64,000 nucleotides of DNA from Rhizomys pruinosus (Eukaryota; Chordata; Mammalia; Rodentia; Spalacidae): positions 1,787,088 through 1,851,087 of the forward strand of contig VZQC01005680.1 in assembly GCA_009823505.1 (NCBI GenBank), read 5' to 3'. The notes beneath the pieces are model-generated. The model had not been told where the DNA came from, ran no database searches, and worked only from the letters and a program-made list of their open reading frames with translations. A program made the position numbers and the translations under genes. Each line of letters starts with the position of its first letter. Position 1 is the stretch's first letter. Shown piece after piece: positions 43,798-55,166 of this stretch.

Positions 43798-44083
43798 CGT
43801 GCGTGCGTGCATGTGTAAGGTCACCCACATGCCACAGTGTGCATATGTAAGATCGGAGGACAACCTCAGGTCTTCTCCTACCACCTTGTTGGAGACAGTC
43901 TCTTGTTGGCTGCTTCCTATGTACACCAGGGCTTCTTGTCACTCTATCTCCCATCTCACTATGAGAGTGCTGGATTACAGATGTGGGCTACTTGCATCCA
44001 GTTGTATGTGAATTCTGGGGACTGCATTCAGGACCTCACACTTGTACAGAACTGGTTACCCACTGAACCATCTTCCCATCCTA
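43747..44083 (-). repeat. (GT)n microsatellite followed by a reverse tRNA-derived SINE
   Basis: Pure GT (43747-43794) then 'gatcggaggacaacctcagg', 'gggactgcattcaggacctc', 'ccactgaaccatcttcccat'. The GT is probably the expanded tail. Confidence 0.75.
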
Positions 44084-44084
44084 T

Positions 44085-44205
44085 TTTTTTGTTTCCTTGA
44101 GACACAGTGTCACTATGTAACTCAGGCTATCCTTTAACTCACAATCCTCCTGCCTCTCAGCCTTCCCAGTGCTGGGATTGCTATCACGCACCACCACACC
44201 TAGGA
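44085..44205 (-). repeat. B1 SINE
   Basis: 'gagacacagtgtcactatgt', 'aactcaggctatcctttaac', 'cagtgctgggattgctatca'. Confidence 0.82.
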
Positions 44206-44219
44206 CTCAGCCATTTGCA

Positions 44220-44549
44220 TTTGTGCTTAAGCATGGTCTTTTCCCCCTCAACAGTCTCGATGTCTATTCAAGTAGCTGCTATTCACACGCTGGACCTCAT
44301 TAATTCAGACGTAGGCATTCCTCTTTCAAAATGGACTGACTAATTTCTCTTGCATATAATTTCTGGATAAAATGAAAAGAAAGCAATTATGTGGTATAAA
44401 TAAGACCAGGATATCTAACTTACTGAAACTATCACACTTAAAGGGTTTTAGTGCATTAATTATAGGCATAACAATTACTGCTCCTTATAACAAAGGAGTG
44501 TCCTGTGTGGAATCAGAAGGTCTGGCAGGATCTCAGTTTCATTAATTTA
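44220..44549. other. Unique intronic sequence
   Basis: No element recognised. Confidence 0.4.
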
Positions 44550-44743
44550 TAAAGATTTGTTTCATTTTTAACTATGTGTGTGTGCAACATATGAGTCCAA
44601 TCCCACAGAGTTCAGAAGGGGGTTTGATCCGCTGGAGCTGGAGTTCAGGTGGTTGTGAGTTATTCAGTGTGAGAGCTGGGAACCAAACTTGGGTCCTCTG
44701 GAAGAATAGCAAGAACTCATTGCTAAACCATCTCTCCAGCCCC
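44550..44743 (-). repeat. B2/B3-type SINE
   Basis: Reverse copy ending 'accatctctccagcccc'. Diverged. Confidence 0.87.
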
Positions 44744-44835
44744 TAAGAGGAGGATTGTATACATGAATGTTGGTATACTTCAGGCTCTGAAATGCGTGTA
44801 CCTCATTCCAAGTATGGCCATTTAAAATTACTGAA

Positions 44836-44980
44836 CTGAGCAAGGCAAGTTGCCTCATGCCTTTAATCCCAGCACTCAGGAAACAGAGACAGGAGGATCT
44901 CCGTAAGACCAAGGCCAGGCTGGCTGACAAAGTGAGTTGCAGGCCAACTGGAGCTACAGGGAGACCCTGTTTTAAGAAAA
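44836..44980 (+). repeat. B1 SINE
   Basis: 'catgcctttaatcccagcac', 'caaggccaggctggctgaca', 'gggagaccctgttttaag'. Confidence 0.88.
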
Positions 44981-44992
44981 TAAATTAGAGAA

Positions 44993-45328
44993 CTGAGGCG
45001 TGGCAAGAGGATTCAGTTGGTAAAGTTCTGGCTACACAAGCATGAGGAGCTCGGTTTGGTGCCTAGAATCCATTTTTTTTAAAAGAAGGCGTGCCATCCC
45101 AGTATTGGGGAGGCAGAGAAAGGACCCCAGGCACTCACTGGCCAGGCAGCCTCACTGAACTGGTGAATTTCAGGCCAAGGAGAGACCTTGTCTCAAAAGC
45201 AAGGTGACAGTAACTAAGGAAGATACCCAGGGCTGTCCTCTGGCCTCCACATGCATGTGTATACAGACACACACACATGTATGTACAATTGCACACACAT
45301 GCATATATATATGCATGCACACAAATAA
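44993..45328 (+). repeat. RSINE1-type SINE
   Basis: 'gattcagttggtaaagttct', 'gcactcactggccaggcagc', 'ggctgtcctctggcctccac', CA-rich tail. Confidence 0.78.
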
Positions 45329-45352
45329 AACAAAAATGCAGACCTCTCTTTT

Positions 45353-45563
45353 ATTTTAAAATTTTATTACATTTTAATGTGTTTGTGTGCATGTGTGCAT
45401 GCATGTGTGCATGCCTGCTCATGCATGTCATAGCCAGTACGTGGAGGTCAGAGGATAACTAAAGGCATCAGGTCTCTCCTTCTACCATGTGGGTCCTGGG
45501 ACTTTAACTTAGGCCATCAGGCTTGGCAGCAAATGTCTTTGTCTGCTGAGCCCTCTGGCTCAT
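45353..45563 (-). repeat. tRNA-derived SINE (old)
   Basis: TGCATG-rich tail side, 'cgtggaggtcagaggataac', 'ttctaccatgtgggtcctgg', 'gctgagccctctggctcatc'. Confidence 0.72.
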
Positions 45564-45814
45564 CCCTCATTTTGAGATATAAATCTCAGGCTTTCAATGG
45601 CAAGTTGAAAATGGCTTTCAATTCCAAGTTGTGGTCAAGGGCAAGTTCCTGAGCTCCCTCCTCCAAGTTAAAGGCAGAAAAGCCATCCAAAATGGGTTAA
45701 TGGAAAGGACAAAGAAATTCCCTCTGCACCTGTGTGTCCCTTAATTTACTTTCAACTTGCATTGTATGTTTTCATTTTATTGTATTGTCCTCAGGGCATT
45801 GAAACATTAAAGCT

Positions 45815-45925
45815 ACCCTATCAACAGTTTTCAAGTGCACAACACTGTATTGTTAATTATAGGCTGTCCATCAACTCTCTAGGGCTTATTCATCTTGTCC
45901 AAATAAAACTGAATAGCCCATGACC
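45815..45925 (+). mobile_element. Ancient mammalian L1 (L1M) 3' UTR fragment
   Basis: 'gtattgttaattatagg' followed by 'actctctagggcttattcat' and 'cttgtccaaataaaactg' matches the 3' UTR pattern of old L1M elements shared by all placental mammals. Confidence 0.65.
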
Positions 45926-46101
45926 CCATGTCATGATTTCGATAAGTGACCCCCCGAAGGTGCACATATTGGAAGCCTGGCTCCTTGCCAGGCATGGTGC
46001 CACACCACACCTGTCCTCTCAGGACGTGGGGGTCAGAGGGAGGATGGTCAAGAGTCCAGGCCAGTCCGAACAGTGACACCTTGACTCCAAAATCAAACAG
46101 A

Positions 46102-46280
46102 TGGGGGCTGGAGTGTTTAAGAGTGCTGGCTGCTCTTTCAGAAGACTTGGGTTCAGTTCCCAGCACCCACATGGTACTTAAAACCATCTGTAAGTCCAGT
46201 TCTGACCTCCATGGGCATTATACACCAGGGCACTTCCATAAATGTAGGCAAAACACTCATAAACATAAAATAAAAAATCA
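46102..46280 (+). repeat. B2/B3-type SINE, internally deleted
   Basis: 'gggggctggagtgtttaaga' shows a deletion in the A-box region. The remainder is normal to the A-rich tail. Confidence 0.85.
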
Positions 46281-46342
46281 AGCAGAAAAACAAGTGTTTC
46301 ATTCCTGGGTGGCATCATAGGACATTTTAAGAGGTAGAGTTT

Positions 46343-46518
46343 AAGCCAGGTATGGTGGCACACACGTTTAATCCTAGCACTTGGGAGGCAGAGGCAAGTG
46401 GATCTCTGTGAGTTCAAGGCCAGCTTGGTCTACATAGTGAGTTCCAGGACAGTGGGAGCTACAGGGAGACCCTGTCTCAAAAAAAGGAAAAAAAAAAAAG
46501 AGAGAGAGAGAGAGAGAT
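46343..46518 (+). repeat. B1 SINE with A and (GA)n tail
   Basis: 'gccaggtatggtggcacaca', 'gttcaaggccagcttggtct', A tail and short GA run. Confidence 0.93.
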
Positions 46519-46539
46519 AGAGGTAGAGGTTAACAGGAG

Positions 46540-46782
46540 GTCTTCAGACGGCTAAACTGCGCAACCTCAGACTCTTCCTCTTTGCTTCCTGGCTCACTCC
46601 TAGCTGATGGTGTGAGTAGTTTTGATCCCTTCCCTTGACATCTAGCTCCCCAACGAGGCATCAAAGCAATGGGGCCCCTTGATACTGGACTGGAGCCTCC
46701 AAACCATGAATTAAATAAACCCTTTATAAATGGGAAATCCTCAGGCCATTTGTTATAGCAATAAGAAAGCTGACTAAAACAG
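46540..46782 (-). mobile_element. hAT-like element fragment (second type)
   Basis: 'tttgcttcctggctcactcc', 'aattaaataaaccctttata', 'tttgttatagcaataagaaa', end 'gctgactaaaacag'. Confidence 0.65.
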
Positions 46783-46947
46783 CCTTGGAAAAACTCTTTC
46801 CATCTGTAAACTAGCAAAAGGACTACAAGACTACCAGAGAACAGCAAATGCAAAGGCAGTAGTGAGTCTTCATATTAATACTTTAAATGGGGCAGATTGA
46901 ACATTATTCATAGTATGAGCTCCTGAGAAAGAGAAACCATCTCTTTT

Positions 46948-47125
46948 GCTCTTGCAGAGGACCCAGGTTCAGTTCCCAGCACCCACATGGTGGCTGACAA
47001 CTGCCTATAACTCCAGTTCCAGGGACTCTAACACCCTCTTCTGGCCTCTTCAGGCACTGCACACACATAGCATACATAAACCCACCCAGGCACACACACA
47101 TACACATAAAATTAAAGATGTATAT
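46948..47125 (+). repeat. B2/B3-type SINE, 5' truncated
   Basis: Begins at 'ttgctcttgcagaggaccca' and runs to an A-rich tail. Confidence 0.88.
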
Positions 47126-47449
47126 TAAAAAAACAGAAAAAGGAATAGCTTCACAGAAAACAGAGAGAGAGAAAAATGAAGAAGTTCACAAAAAAAAATC
47201 ATGGAAAGGTGAATCAGTTAAATTTCCAAAGTTCTTCAAAAAGCTAGCTTCTCCTTAGCTCTGACCAGAGGATAGAGAAACTCAGAGAAGGTTAAGACCT
47301 CTCCAAAATTCTCCTTGGCAAATCTTCTCTGCAGATCTGAGGAATAAAAACATGAAGTTCATTCTGTGAGAAGATGCATCAATGGGGTGTGTGTCTGGGA
47401 CTCTGGGAACCCTTTTGTCTCTTCCCCCTTTAGAAATACTGTGTACATA

Positions 47450-47606
47450 AAGCTGGGTGTGGTGGCACACACCTTTAGTCCTAGCACTTGGGAGGCAGAG
47501 GCAGGTGGATCTTTGTGAGTTCAAGGCCAGCCTGGTCTACAGAGTCAGTTCCAGGACATCTGGGGCTACAGGGAGACCCTGTCTTGAAAAGACCCCCCCC
47601 AAAAAA
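47450..47606 (+). repeat. B1 SINE
   Basis: 'gctgggtgtggtggcacaca' start. Target-site duplication AGAAATACTGTG (about 47433-47444 and 47607-47618). Confidence 0.95.
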
Positions 47607-47619
47607 AGAAATACTGTGC

Positions 47620-48284
47620 GCAATACTTTATTTTTCCTAACAGCATGTTGATAACAGTGTAAATATGTGTATGTGTGTTTGCATGCTTTCAAAACAAATT
47701 GTGTGACTCCCAAGCTACAAAGAACAGCTATTTCTTACTTATAAAGATCAGAAAATAATCCACTTCATTTGTTACTCTTTCTAAATAAATGACTATCTGA
47801 TCTCTGTGCCTAAAAAAATATCAACCATCTCAGCTCTGACAGAAAGGTACTCCAGATGGAACACAAACAGACCTGTCTCCCTCTTCCTTCAGCATCCCAA
47901 ATTTCAATGTCATCTTGGATTTATAACTCACACCTCCTGGTAGAAAGTATGGAGCCTCTGTGCTTTAATGAGGGCCTGTGGCCCTTCACCCTAATTAAAA
48001 AGGGGTTTCCCCTCCCAAGGGTGGTATCAAAGCAGTGTCAATAATTTCCTCACAAGCTTCATGGAGTAAATTGGTAGTTTTCATTATCAGAGCTGGGCAG
48101 GAAGGGCAGGCTTAGCTATGATGTGGTGAAAGGGGTGGGTCATTCCTTCCAGGGCATCAAAATCACAGACACATGAAACTATATCCAATGTTGTGACCCC
48201 TGGCATTCATCAGCATATAGTCAGCCCTGCACTAAATACTGCCTGTGAGGATTCCCATTGATTATCAACATGGGAGTATCTATA
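47620..48284. other. Unique intronic sequence
   Basis: No element recognised. Confidence 0.45.
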
Positions 48285-48610
48285 GTCTCCTAGGAGAGAC
48301 CTCTGGGCATGTCTTTGAGGGAGTTTCTAGACTGGGTTAACTGAGGAGGGAAGACCCTCCCTGAATGTGGGCGGCACCATCCCAAGGGCTGGGGTCCTGG
48401 ACTGAATAAACAGGAGAAAGCGAGCTGAGCACCAGCATTCATCTCTCTCTGCTTCCTGACTGTGGAGGCCACGTGAGCAGCTGCCTCACGCTCCTGCCGC
48501 CACGCATTCCCACCATGATGGACTGTGTCCTCAAACTGTGGGACACAATAAACCTTTCCTTAAGTTGCTTTTGTCAGGAATTTTTTCACCTCAATAAGTA
48601 CAGTTGCTGA
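48285..48610 (-). mobile_element. hAT-Charlie-like non-autonomous element
   Basis: 'gggagtttctagactgggtt', 'gctgggaattc'-type centre replaced by 'gctggggtcctggactgaat', 'accatgatggactgtgtcct', 'cttttgtcaggaatttttt'. Confidence 0.8.
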
Positions 48611-48939
48611 TTGATCATTGATCTTGCCACAGTGAGCACAATGGTGCTGATATCACAGGAAAAGCAGGCATGTATCCCAAGAAGCCCAGGACTCTGTTCC
48701 CAATGTGTAGCACCCAGCAGATACCCACCAATACCTAGCAGTGTAGCAAATGCTAAGCATATGTCTCAGTTTCCTGATGTGCACAATGGCACAGATACCT
48801 CTTGCCTCCTAGGCAAATCACAAGGAATTCATAAGGTTGCATAGGTGAGCTCCCATAATCTCATGTGTCATCATAGAATAACTTAGTCCAGAGGGATTGA
48901 AACACCTTCCAGAGGAAACACTGCTTAAAAGCCACTTAC

Positions 48940-49140
48940 TGGGACTGGAGAGCTATCTTAGTGGTTAAGAACACTGGCTGTTACTACAGAGGACCTGACT
49001 TCAATTTCCAGCACCACAATCGTGGCTAACATAGCCATTTGTAACTCCAGTTCTAGGGGATCTGATGCCCTCTCTGGCCTGCAAGGAACTGCATGCATGT
49101 GGCACACTTAACATACATGTAAGAAAAACAAACACTCATG
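48940..49140 (+). repeat. B2/B3-type SINE
   Basis: 'gggactggagagctatctta' start, CA/A-rich end at the next SINE. Confidence 0.87.
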
Positions 49141-49385
49141 AGGCTGGAAAGATGGCTCAGCAGTTAAGAGGACTGACTTCTCTTCCAGAGGACCTGGGTT
49201 CGATTCCCAGCACCCACACGGCGGCTAAGAACCACCTCTAAGCTGGGCATGGTGGTGCATGCCTTTAATCCTAGCACTCAGGAGACAAGACGCATGTGGA
49301 TCTCTGTGAGTTCAAAGCCAGCCTGGTCTACAGAGTAAGTGAATTCCAGGCCAGCTGGGGCTATAGGGAGACCCTGTCTCAAAAA

Positions 49386-49426
<41 letters not shown>

Positions 49427-49460
49427 CCCACTCATATACATAAAATAATAGATAAATAAT
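49141..49460 (+). repeat. B2/B3-type SINE split by a B1
   Basis: Head to 'ggcggctaagaaccacctct' (49228), then a B1 with CA tail (49229-49427), then the B2/B3 tail 'ccactcatatacataaaata' to about 49460. Confidence 0.85.
49229..49427 (+). repeat. B1 SINE with (CA)n tail, nested
   Basis: 'gctgggcatggtggtgcatg', 'gttcaaagccagcctggtct', 'gggagaccctgtctcaaaaa', CA repeat at about 49386-49424. Confidence 0.92.
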
Positions 49461-49487
49461 CAATAATGTTCAAAAATAACTGATTAT

Positions 49488-49797
49488 GGTGCTGTGCTGT
49501 GGCCCACATGGTAAAGTGTTTGCCTTGTAAATATGGAGACCTAAATTTAATTCCAGAACCTATGTGAAAACAGCCAGGCATGATGGCACTTGCTTGTAAT
49601 CCCTGCACTGGGGCAGCACAGACAGGCGGATCCTAGGGCTCACCAGCCAGCCAGCCTAGCCTACTCAGTAAGTTGCAAGCCAGTGAGAGACTGTCTCAAA
49701 AAACCAAGGCTGCTAGGTCCTAAGAAATGACCCCCAAGGCTGACCTCTGACCTCCACATACACACATCACATGTGCCCATGTGCATGTGTATTCCTA
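49488..49797 (+). repeat. RSINE1/B4-type SINE
   Basis: 'catggtaaagtgtttgcctt', 'gccaggcatgatggcacttg', 'ctcaccagccagccagccta', 'gacctctgacctccacatac'. Confidence 0.8.
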
Positions 49798-49799
49798 CT

Positions 49800-50142
49800 G
49801 TATCAGTTATTGTTCTGTTGCTGTGACAAAATACCATGACCAGAAGCAACTTGAAAATAAAAAGGTTATTTTGACTTACAGTTCAGAGGAATACAAGAGC
49901 ATAATGGCAGGGGAGGCATGGTGTGAGCAGCAGAAAGCTAGATGATCACCTCTCATCCACACACAGGAAGCAGAGAGAGGAAAGGTGGTGAGTGAGGGTC
50001 TCTTGCCTTAAATTGTGCCCCCCCAGTGATATGCTTCCTCCAGCAAGGCTCCCCATCCCTAAAGTCTACACAACCACAGAAAAAGCACCACCCCCTGGGA
50101 CCAAGTGTTTAAAACACATGAGCTTGTGGGAGACATTTCAAC
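49800..50142 (+). mobile_element. hAT-Charlie-like non-autonomous element
   Basis: 'tgttctgttgctgtgacaaa', 'ataccatgaccagaagcaac', 'cacacacaggaagcagagag'. It ends near a CA run (50146-50176). Confidence 0.85.
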
Positions 50143-50144
50143 AT

Positions 50145-50176
<32 letters not shown>
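50143..50176. repeat. (CA)n microsatellite
   Basis: About 16 CA units. Confidence 0.93.
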
Positions 50177-50178
<2 letters not shown>

Positions 50179-50184
50179 GCATAC

Positions 50185-50660
50185 ACACATATATGCACGT
50201 TCATAAAACATTAACTGTCCCACGACCTACGTGTTGGACAAGGATATCCTGGCTAACTGGTGGCTCACCTGGAGGACCTAGAGGTAGACCTAGGTGACCT
50301 AAGAGCCCATTCAGGCCATGGGAACAGTCTCTGGAGTCTCTCTTTCCCCTCAGCTGCCTGGTGTAAGGTTCCACATCTCACGGCCACAATCCTGCTAGCC
50401 AGTAACAAGGGTGCCAATTTTGTTTCTGCAGAAATATGGTCTGCACACCCTCATGTGACCACCTCAGAGATGTGTAAACCCAGCGTGGTATCATCAGCAT
50501 TACCTCCCTGCCAGGAGCCCAACAGCCACTAAGATGCTTAAAAAATTACACTTCATACTTTAGGGTTAAAAGTGGCTTGTCTGCCAACCTCTGATGGCCG
50601 TCTATGTTACCTGTTCCTCGTGATGACACAACGTCTGACATAACCTAAGGCAGGAAGGAT
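50185..50660. other. Unique intronic sequence
   Basis: No element recognised. The open frame at 50260-50532 has no recognisable domain. Confidence 0.4.
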
Positions 50661-50662
50661 TT

Positions 50663-50980
50663 TGTATTAGTTACTTTTCTGTTGCTGTGACAAAGCATCA
50701 TGACCAAGTCAACTTGGAAGCGTTTATTTGAACTCACAGTTCCAGAGTTAGAGTCCATAATGGAGGCGTGGTGGCGGAGGTGTCCGAAGCAGAAAGCCAA
50801 GCACTCACATCTTCAAGCAGGCCCAGGAAGCAGAGAGTGACTGGAAATCCGGCAAGGCTTAAGAACCGTCAATCCCCAGTGTCCTGCTTCCACCATCAAG
50901 GCCGCACCTCCTAAGACCTCCTGAAACAGCACCATCAACTGGGGACAAAATGTCCAAATACTTTGCACCACCACAGATCT
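50663..50980 (+). mobile_element. hAT-Charlie-like non-autonomous element
   Basis: 'tgtattagttacttttctgt', 'tgctgtgacaaagcatcatg', to 'acagcaccatcaactgggga' and 'caccaccacag'. Confidence 0.87.
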
Positions 50981-50982
50981 CG

Positions 50983-51420
50983 TTTGGCTCACCATTTCAG
51001 AGGTTCCAGTCTGTGGTCAGCTGGAGACATTGTCTCTTGGCCATAGTGAGGCAGAACGTCATTGTGTAGAGGACGTGGTACAGAAAAGATGCTCACATCA
51101 CAGCAATCAGGAAGCCAAGGGGAAAACCAAGAAGCAGTTGGGGCCAAGATTTTTTCCTTTCAAGGCACACTGGCAGAGACCCATTTCCTCTAACCTGATT
51201 TTGCCTTCCACAGACTGATCCCCTCCCAACAGTCTGTGCATGTTTTGAATCCAACAATGGGCTGAAGTGTTGATCAGGTGGGCCAGAGCCCTCATGCTGT
51301 AGTCATGTCTGCAAATATCACCATAGGCCCACCCAGAGATGTGCTTTACAAATCTCCTAAGCGTCTCTCAATCCAATCAAGCTGTTAATCAGGATTAATC
51401 ACCACAAGGTTTCTTTTCAT
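50983..51420 (+). mobile_element. Second hAT-like sequence, probably a related older element
   Basis: 'accatttcagaggttccagt', 'gtgaggcagaacgtcattgt', 'aatcaggaagccaagg'. Similar to known rodent elements of this class but diverged. Confidence 0.55.
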
Positions 51421-51429
51421 TCACAATAA

Positions 51430-52084
51430 ATTTCTACCAATATCCCACAATCCTATCAAGGTAGAAGGTGGGGGTGGGGGACAATGGAGGCTTCTTGAAT
51501 CTGATGGAGCTAAATTGAAAAATATAAACAGTGAACGGAAAACACCTTTAACCTTGGAAGTAGAAAAATGTAGCCACCTGGAAAGAAGAATGAAGAATCT
51601 AACAGCTCTCTGAGGTCAGCTCAGAGGGAGTCTTGGGATATGAACCAGAAAGAAAAAGAAATAGATTCTACCCAGGAGAAGCCCTGGGAATTGCCGAGAC
51701 TCTTTCTTAGCTCCTGAGCCAGGACCTAGCCTTTTATATTTCTTTTTTTTTTTTTTTTTACTTTGCATTGTCAAATCAAACTTTTGAGACTAATACCTTT
51801 CTGTAACAAAAACTATCAAGCTGTTAAAGATGCTACCCAAAAGGGAAAGGAAGGGTCTAGGGGGTGAATTCCCTAAGCCACCAACAGCACAGACACACAG
51901 GAATTGGAAATATCTTCACCACATGTAACAAGTGAGGGTGTTTTATAATGAGATTTTAGATAGAAGACATGAATCATTTGTGGAACCCACACTGGCTTAT
52001 GGGTTATTGGGTTTGAGAAGGTATTCTAAGCAGCCAAATTTCCTGGGTAGGAGGCTAATCCATAGAAGGAAGGTCTTGTCACTT
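51430..52084. other. Unique intronic sequence
   Basis: Only a T run at about 51743-51760 is notable. Confidence 0.45.
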
Positions 52085-52565
52085 CCTGGTTGGTTGAATA
52101 GATAGTTGGCTGGTTGATGGGTTGTTTGGTTACCTTGTTAGATGGGTGGATGAATGGAAATGGATGGATGGAGATGGATGAGTGGATGGATGGAGATGGT
52201 TGTATGGATGGATGGATGAATGAATGAGTGGATGATAGAGATGTATGGATGTATAGATGGATGGAGATAGATGGATGTAGATGGATGGCTGGAGATAGAT
52301 GGATGGAGATGGATGGATAGATGAATGCATGGAAAAATGGATGGAAGAATGGATAGATAGATAGATTACTTGTTTGGATGGTTGGCTGCTTGGCTAGTTG
52401 CTTGCTTCATTGCTTGTTCACCCAATTGGCTGGTTGATTAATTGGTTGGCTAGCTCATTGTTTGGCTGTTTGGTTGGCTGGTTGGTTGCCCATTTGGCTG
52501 ATTGGTTGCTTTCTTGCTCACTTGGTTGGCCGGTTGGTTCCTTGGTGGGCAGCTGTTTGCTTGGC
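52085..52565. repeat. Impure (TGGA)n and (TTGG)n tetranucleotide region
   Basis: TTGG/TTGA units to 52138, TGGA/GATA units to about 52372, then TTGG/CTTG units to about 52565. Confidence 0.92.
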
Positions 52566-52570
52566 TGCTT

Positions 52571-53310
52571 CCTTATTGTGACAAAATACCTGACAGAAAC
52601 AACTTAAGTGAGGAAGTATTTATTGTGGCTCCTGATTTCAGGTGTCTCAGTCCACCATGGTGAGAAGAACAGTGCAGAGTCGCTCCATGCATGATGGCAG
52701 GAGCGTGAGTCAGGGGCCTGTAGGTATCATGGCCTACCGAGAAGCAAAGATCATGGCAGGAGCCAGAATCGGGTATAGCCTTCAAAGACCTGCCCCTAGT
52801 GACTCACTTCCTCCAGCCAGGTGCCAACTCCTAAAGGCCAGAGCCTTCAAAACAGCACCACCGTCAACAGAACAAGTGTTCTACCTCTGAGCCTATGGGG
52901 GGCTGTGCTGGTTAGTTATTTTTTGCCAATTTTATACAAACTAGAGTCCCTGGGAAGAGGAAGCCTCAATTGAGGAATTTCCTCCATCAGAATGACCTAC
53001 GGCCATATCCATGAGGGATTTTCTTGATTGATTATGAATTGATGTAGGAAGGCCCAGCTCACTGTGGGCAATAGCGTCTCTGGGCAGGTGGGCCAGGGCT
53101 ATGTAAGGCTGAGCAAGCCAGTAATCAGCATCTTCCATGGTTCCTGCCTCTGCTGCTGCCTTGAGTTTCTGACCTGACTTTCCCCAATGATGGAGTATGA
53201 CCTGGGAGTTATAAGCCGAAATAAACCCTTTTTCCTCAAGCTGGTTTCATCACAGCAATGGAAAGGCAAACCAGGACAGGGGTGTTCAGATCCCAACCAT
53301 ACAGCACTTG
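52571..53310 (+). mobile_element. hAT-Charlie-like element interrupted by another hAT-like element
   Basis: First part 'ttattgtgacaaaatacctg' to 'ctatgggggg' (52571-52906); its end resumes after 53280 as 'gtgttcagatcccaaccata'. Confidence 0.78.
52908..53280 (-). mobile_element. Nested hAT-like element with terminal inverted repeats
   Basis: Ends are 'ctgtgctggttagtt' and 'gcaaaccaggacag', which are inverted copies of each other over about a dozen bases. Interior has 'gcctcaattgaggaatttcc' and 'gaaataaaccctttttcctc'. Confidence 0.85.
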
Positions 53311-53682
53311 GCTACCTGTGGTATATACCTTTCCTTTGAGCCACATCCTATTTCCTGATGACAGTTTCTACACTATTTCTTTGCTGTTGATTTCCTTCTC
53401 TCATGGCAACACTACAGAAAAAGAAACTGGGGAAACTATTAATCAAATCTACAGTTATAAATGAGGCTGAAAATATGGCATACAAAATGGAAACAATATC
53501 AAGGTTGTGTTTATTCAGAATAAGACTCATAGCTTTAATTATTGTTATTATGAAGCCACAAAAATATTAAAAATGAATGAACTCCAAACTCCACTGAATG
53601 AGCTGGAAAAATAAAGTAGGAAGCAGGAAGTGAAAAATGAGGATTAAAAACAAAACCTAATGAATTGGAACACAGATGAATT
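53311..53682. other. Unique AT-rich intronic sequence
   Basis: No element recognised. Confidence 0.4.
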
Positions 53683-53815
53683 CTTTTTAAAATTTATTTA
53701 TTTATATATTTTTTTTATCAAATCTAGACCCGTGTCCCCCCACCCCACCAGAGCTCATGCATTCTGCCAAACATGCTTTTCATCTCTTTCTCAGTCTTTC
53801 TCAATATTCTCCAAA
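53683..53815 (-). mobile_element. Very short L1 3' end insertion
   Basis: About 130 bases of reverse L1 3' end ('aatctagacccgtgtccccc', 'ctgccaaacatgcttttcat') with a T-rich tail. It is flanked by a 15-bp duplication ACACAGATGAATTCT (53670-53684 region and 53816-53830 region). A complete but extremely 5'-truncated insertion of the same subfamily as the intact L1. Confidence 0.93.
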
Positions 53816-53830
53816 CACAGATGAATTCTA

Positions 53831-54299
53831 AGGTGATGAATAAATGGAAGAAATGGTTCAAAATAATCAAAGACACAAGCTTTTGGAAAATCAAACTTAT
53901 CTATCGTGGAGAAGAATGTTAACATAATTTGCATATCAATTATGTGATTAAATACCTATAAAGCATGAAATAATTAAAATGATGATTCTGAAAATGAGTA
54001 CACAAATCTATTGGTATGGAGATAGGTACATACAACATAGAAACTGAAGACTATCACATTTCCTAAAGCAAAAACCAATTAGAATGCATAATGAGAAAAA
54101 ATACAAGCGAAAATATTAACATATAATAATTGTGTCAAAATACCCCAGGCAATAGTCTAGAAAGAAATAAAATATTGAAACCAATGAAGAAATACAGTCT
54201 CTTCCTAGATGGAGAACCAGGTACTGTTAAGAAGCCCATTTTCACAGATCACTATTTAGATTTTCTAGAACTGGATTCTAATTGACATTTTAGCAGCAC
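53831..54299. other. Unique AT-rich intronic sequence
   Basis: No element recognised. Confidence 0.45.
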
Positions 54300-54377
54300 A
54301 GTTTTTTTTTTCTTTTTCCTCTTTTCCAATATTCTCATCAGCATGAGCAGCACAGTTTTTTAAGAACTGTAGAAGAG

Positions 54378-54575
54378 GGCCAGGAGAGGTGGCTGGGCAA
54401 TTAAGAGCACTTGCTGCTCTTGTAGAGGACCCAGGTTCAATTCCCAGTATGCACATCAGGTAGCTTACAAACGCCTGTAACACTAGCTCCAGAGGATCCA
54501 ACACCACCCTCTGGCTTCTTCGGGCACTGTGTTCATATCTGCAGTCATATACACACCAATAAAAATAAATCTTAA
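54378..54575 (+). repeat. B2/B3-type SINE
   Basis: 'aggagaggtggctgggcaat', 'gacccaggttcaattcccag', A-rich tail. Confidence 0.87.
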
Positions 54576-54726
54576 AATGAATTCTACAAGGGCCAGGATA
54601 TGGCACAAGCCCCGAGTTCCATCCCCAGCAATAGATAAAATGGGGGGTGAGGGTGGTGCACACCTTTATTCCCTCCCCTCAGGAGGTGGGAGCAGAAGGA
54701 TCAGAACCTCAAAATCATCTTCAATT

Positions 54727-55160
54727 GGGGCTAGAGAGATGGCTCAGCATTAAAGCACTAGCTATTCTTTTTTTTAATTATTATTTTTTTATGTGTATGA
54801 GTGTATTGTCTGCATGTAGGTTGCAATGCTGCAGAGGTCAGAAGAGGGTATCGGATTCCCCTGGAACTGGAGTTAAAGACAGTTCTTAGCCGCCATGTGG
54901 GTGCTGGGAATTGAACCCATGTCCTCTGCTAGAGCAGTTGGTGCTCTTAACCACTGAGCCATCTCTCCAGCCCCATAGCTATTCTTGAAAAAGACCTAGG
55001 TTTCATTCCCAGCACCCGCATGATGGTTAACAGCCATTTGTGACTCCAGCTCCAGGGGATTCAACACCCTTTTCTGGCCTCTGCAGGCATTGTATGCACA
55101 TGGTGCACTTACATACATGCAGGGAAAACACTCATACACATGAAAGAAAGATAAAATCTT
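54727..55160 (+). repeat. B2/B3-type SINE split by a reverse B2/B3 SINE
   Basis: Head 54727-54768 ('ggggctagagagatggctca'), remainder 54976-55160. The inner reverse copy is flanked by TAGCTATTCTT on both sides. Confidence 0.92.
54769..54975 (-). repeat. B2/B3-type SINE nested in a B2/B3 SINE
   Basis: Reverse copy, T-rich tail first, ending 'ccatctctccagcccca'. Target-site duplication TAGCTATTCTT (about 54759-54769 and 54977-54987). Confidence 0.94.
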
Positions 55161-55166
55161 TAAATT

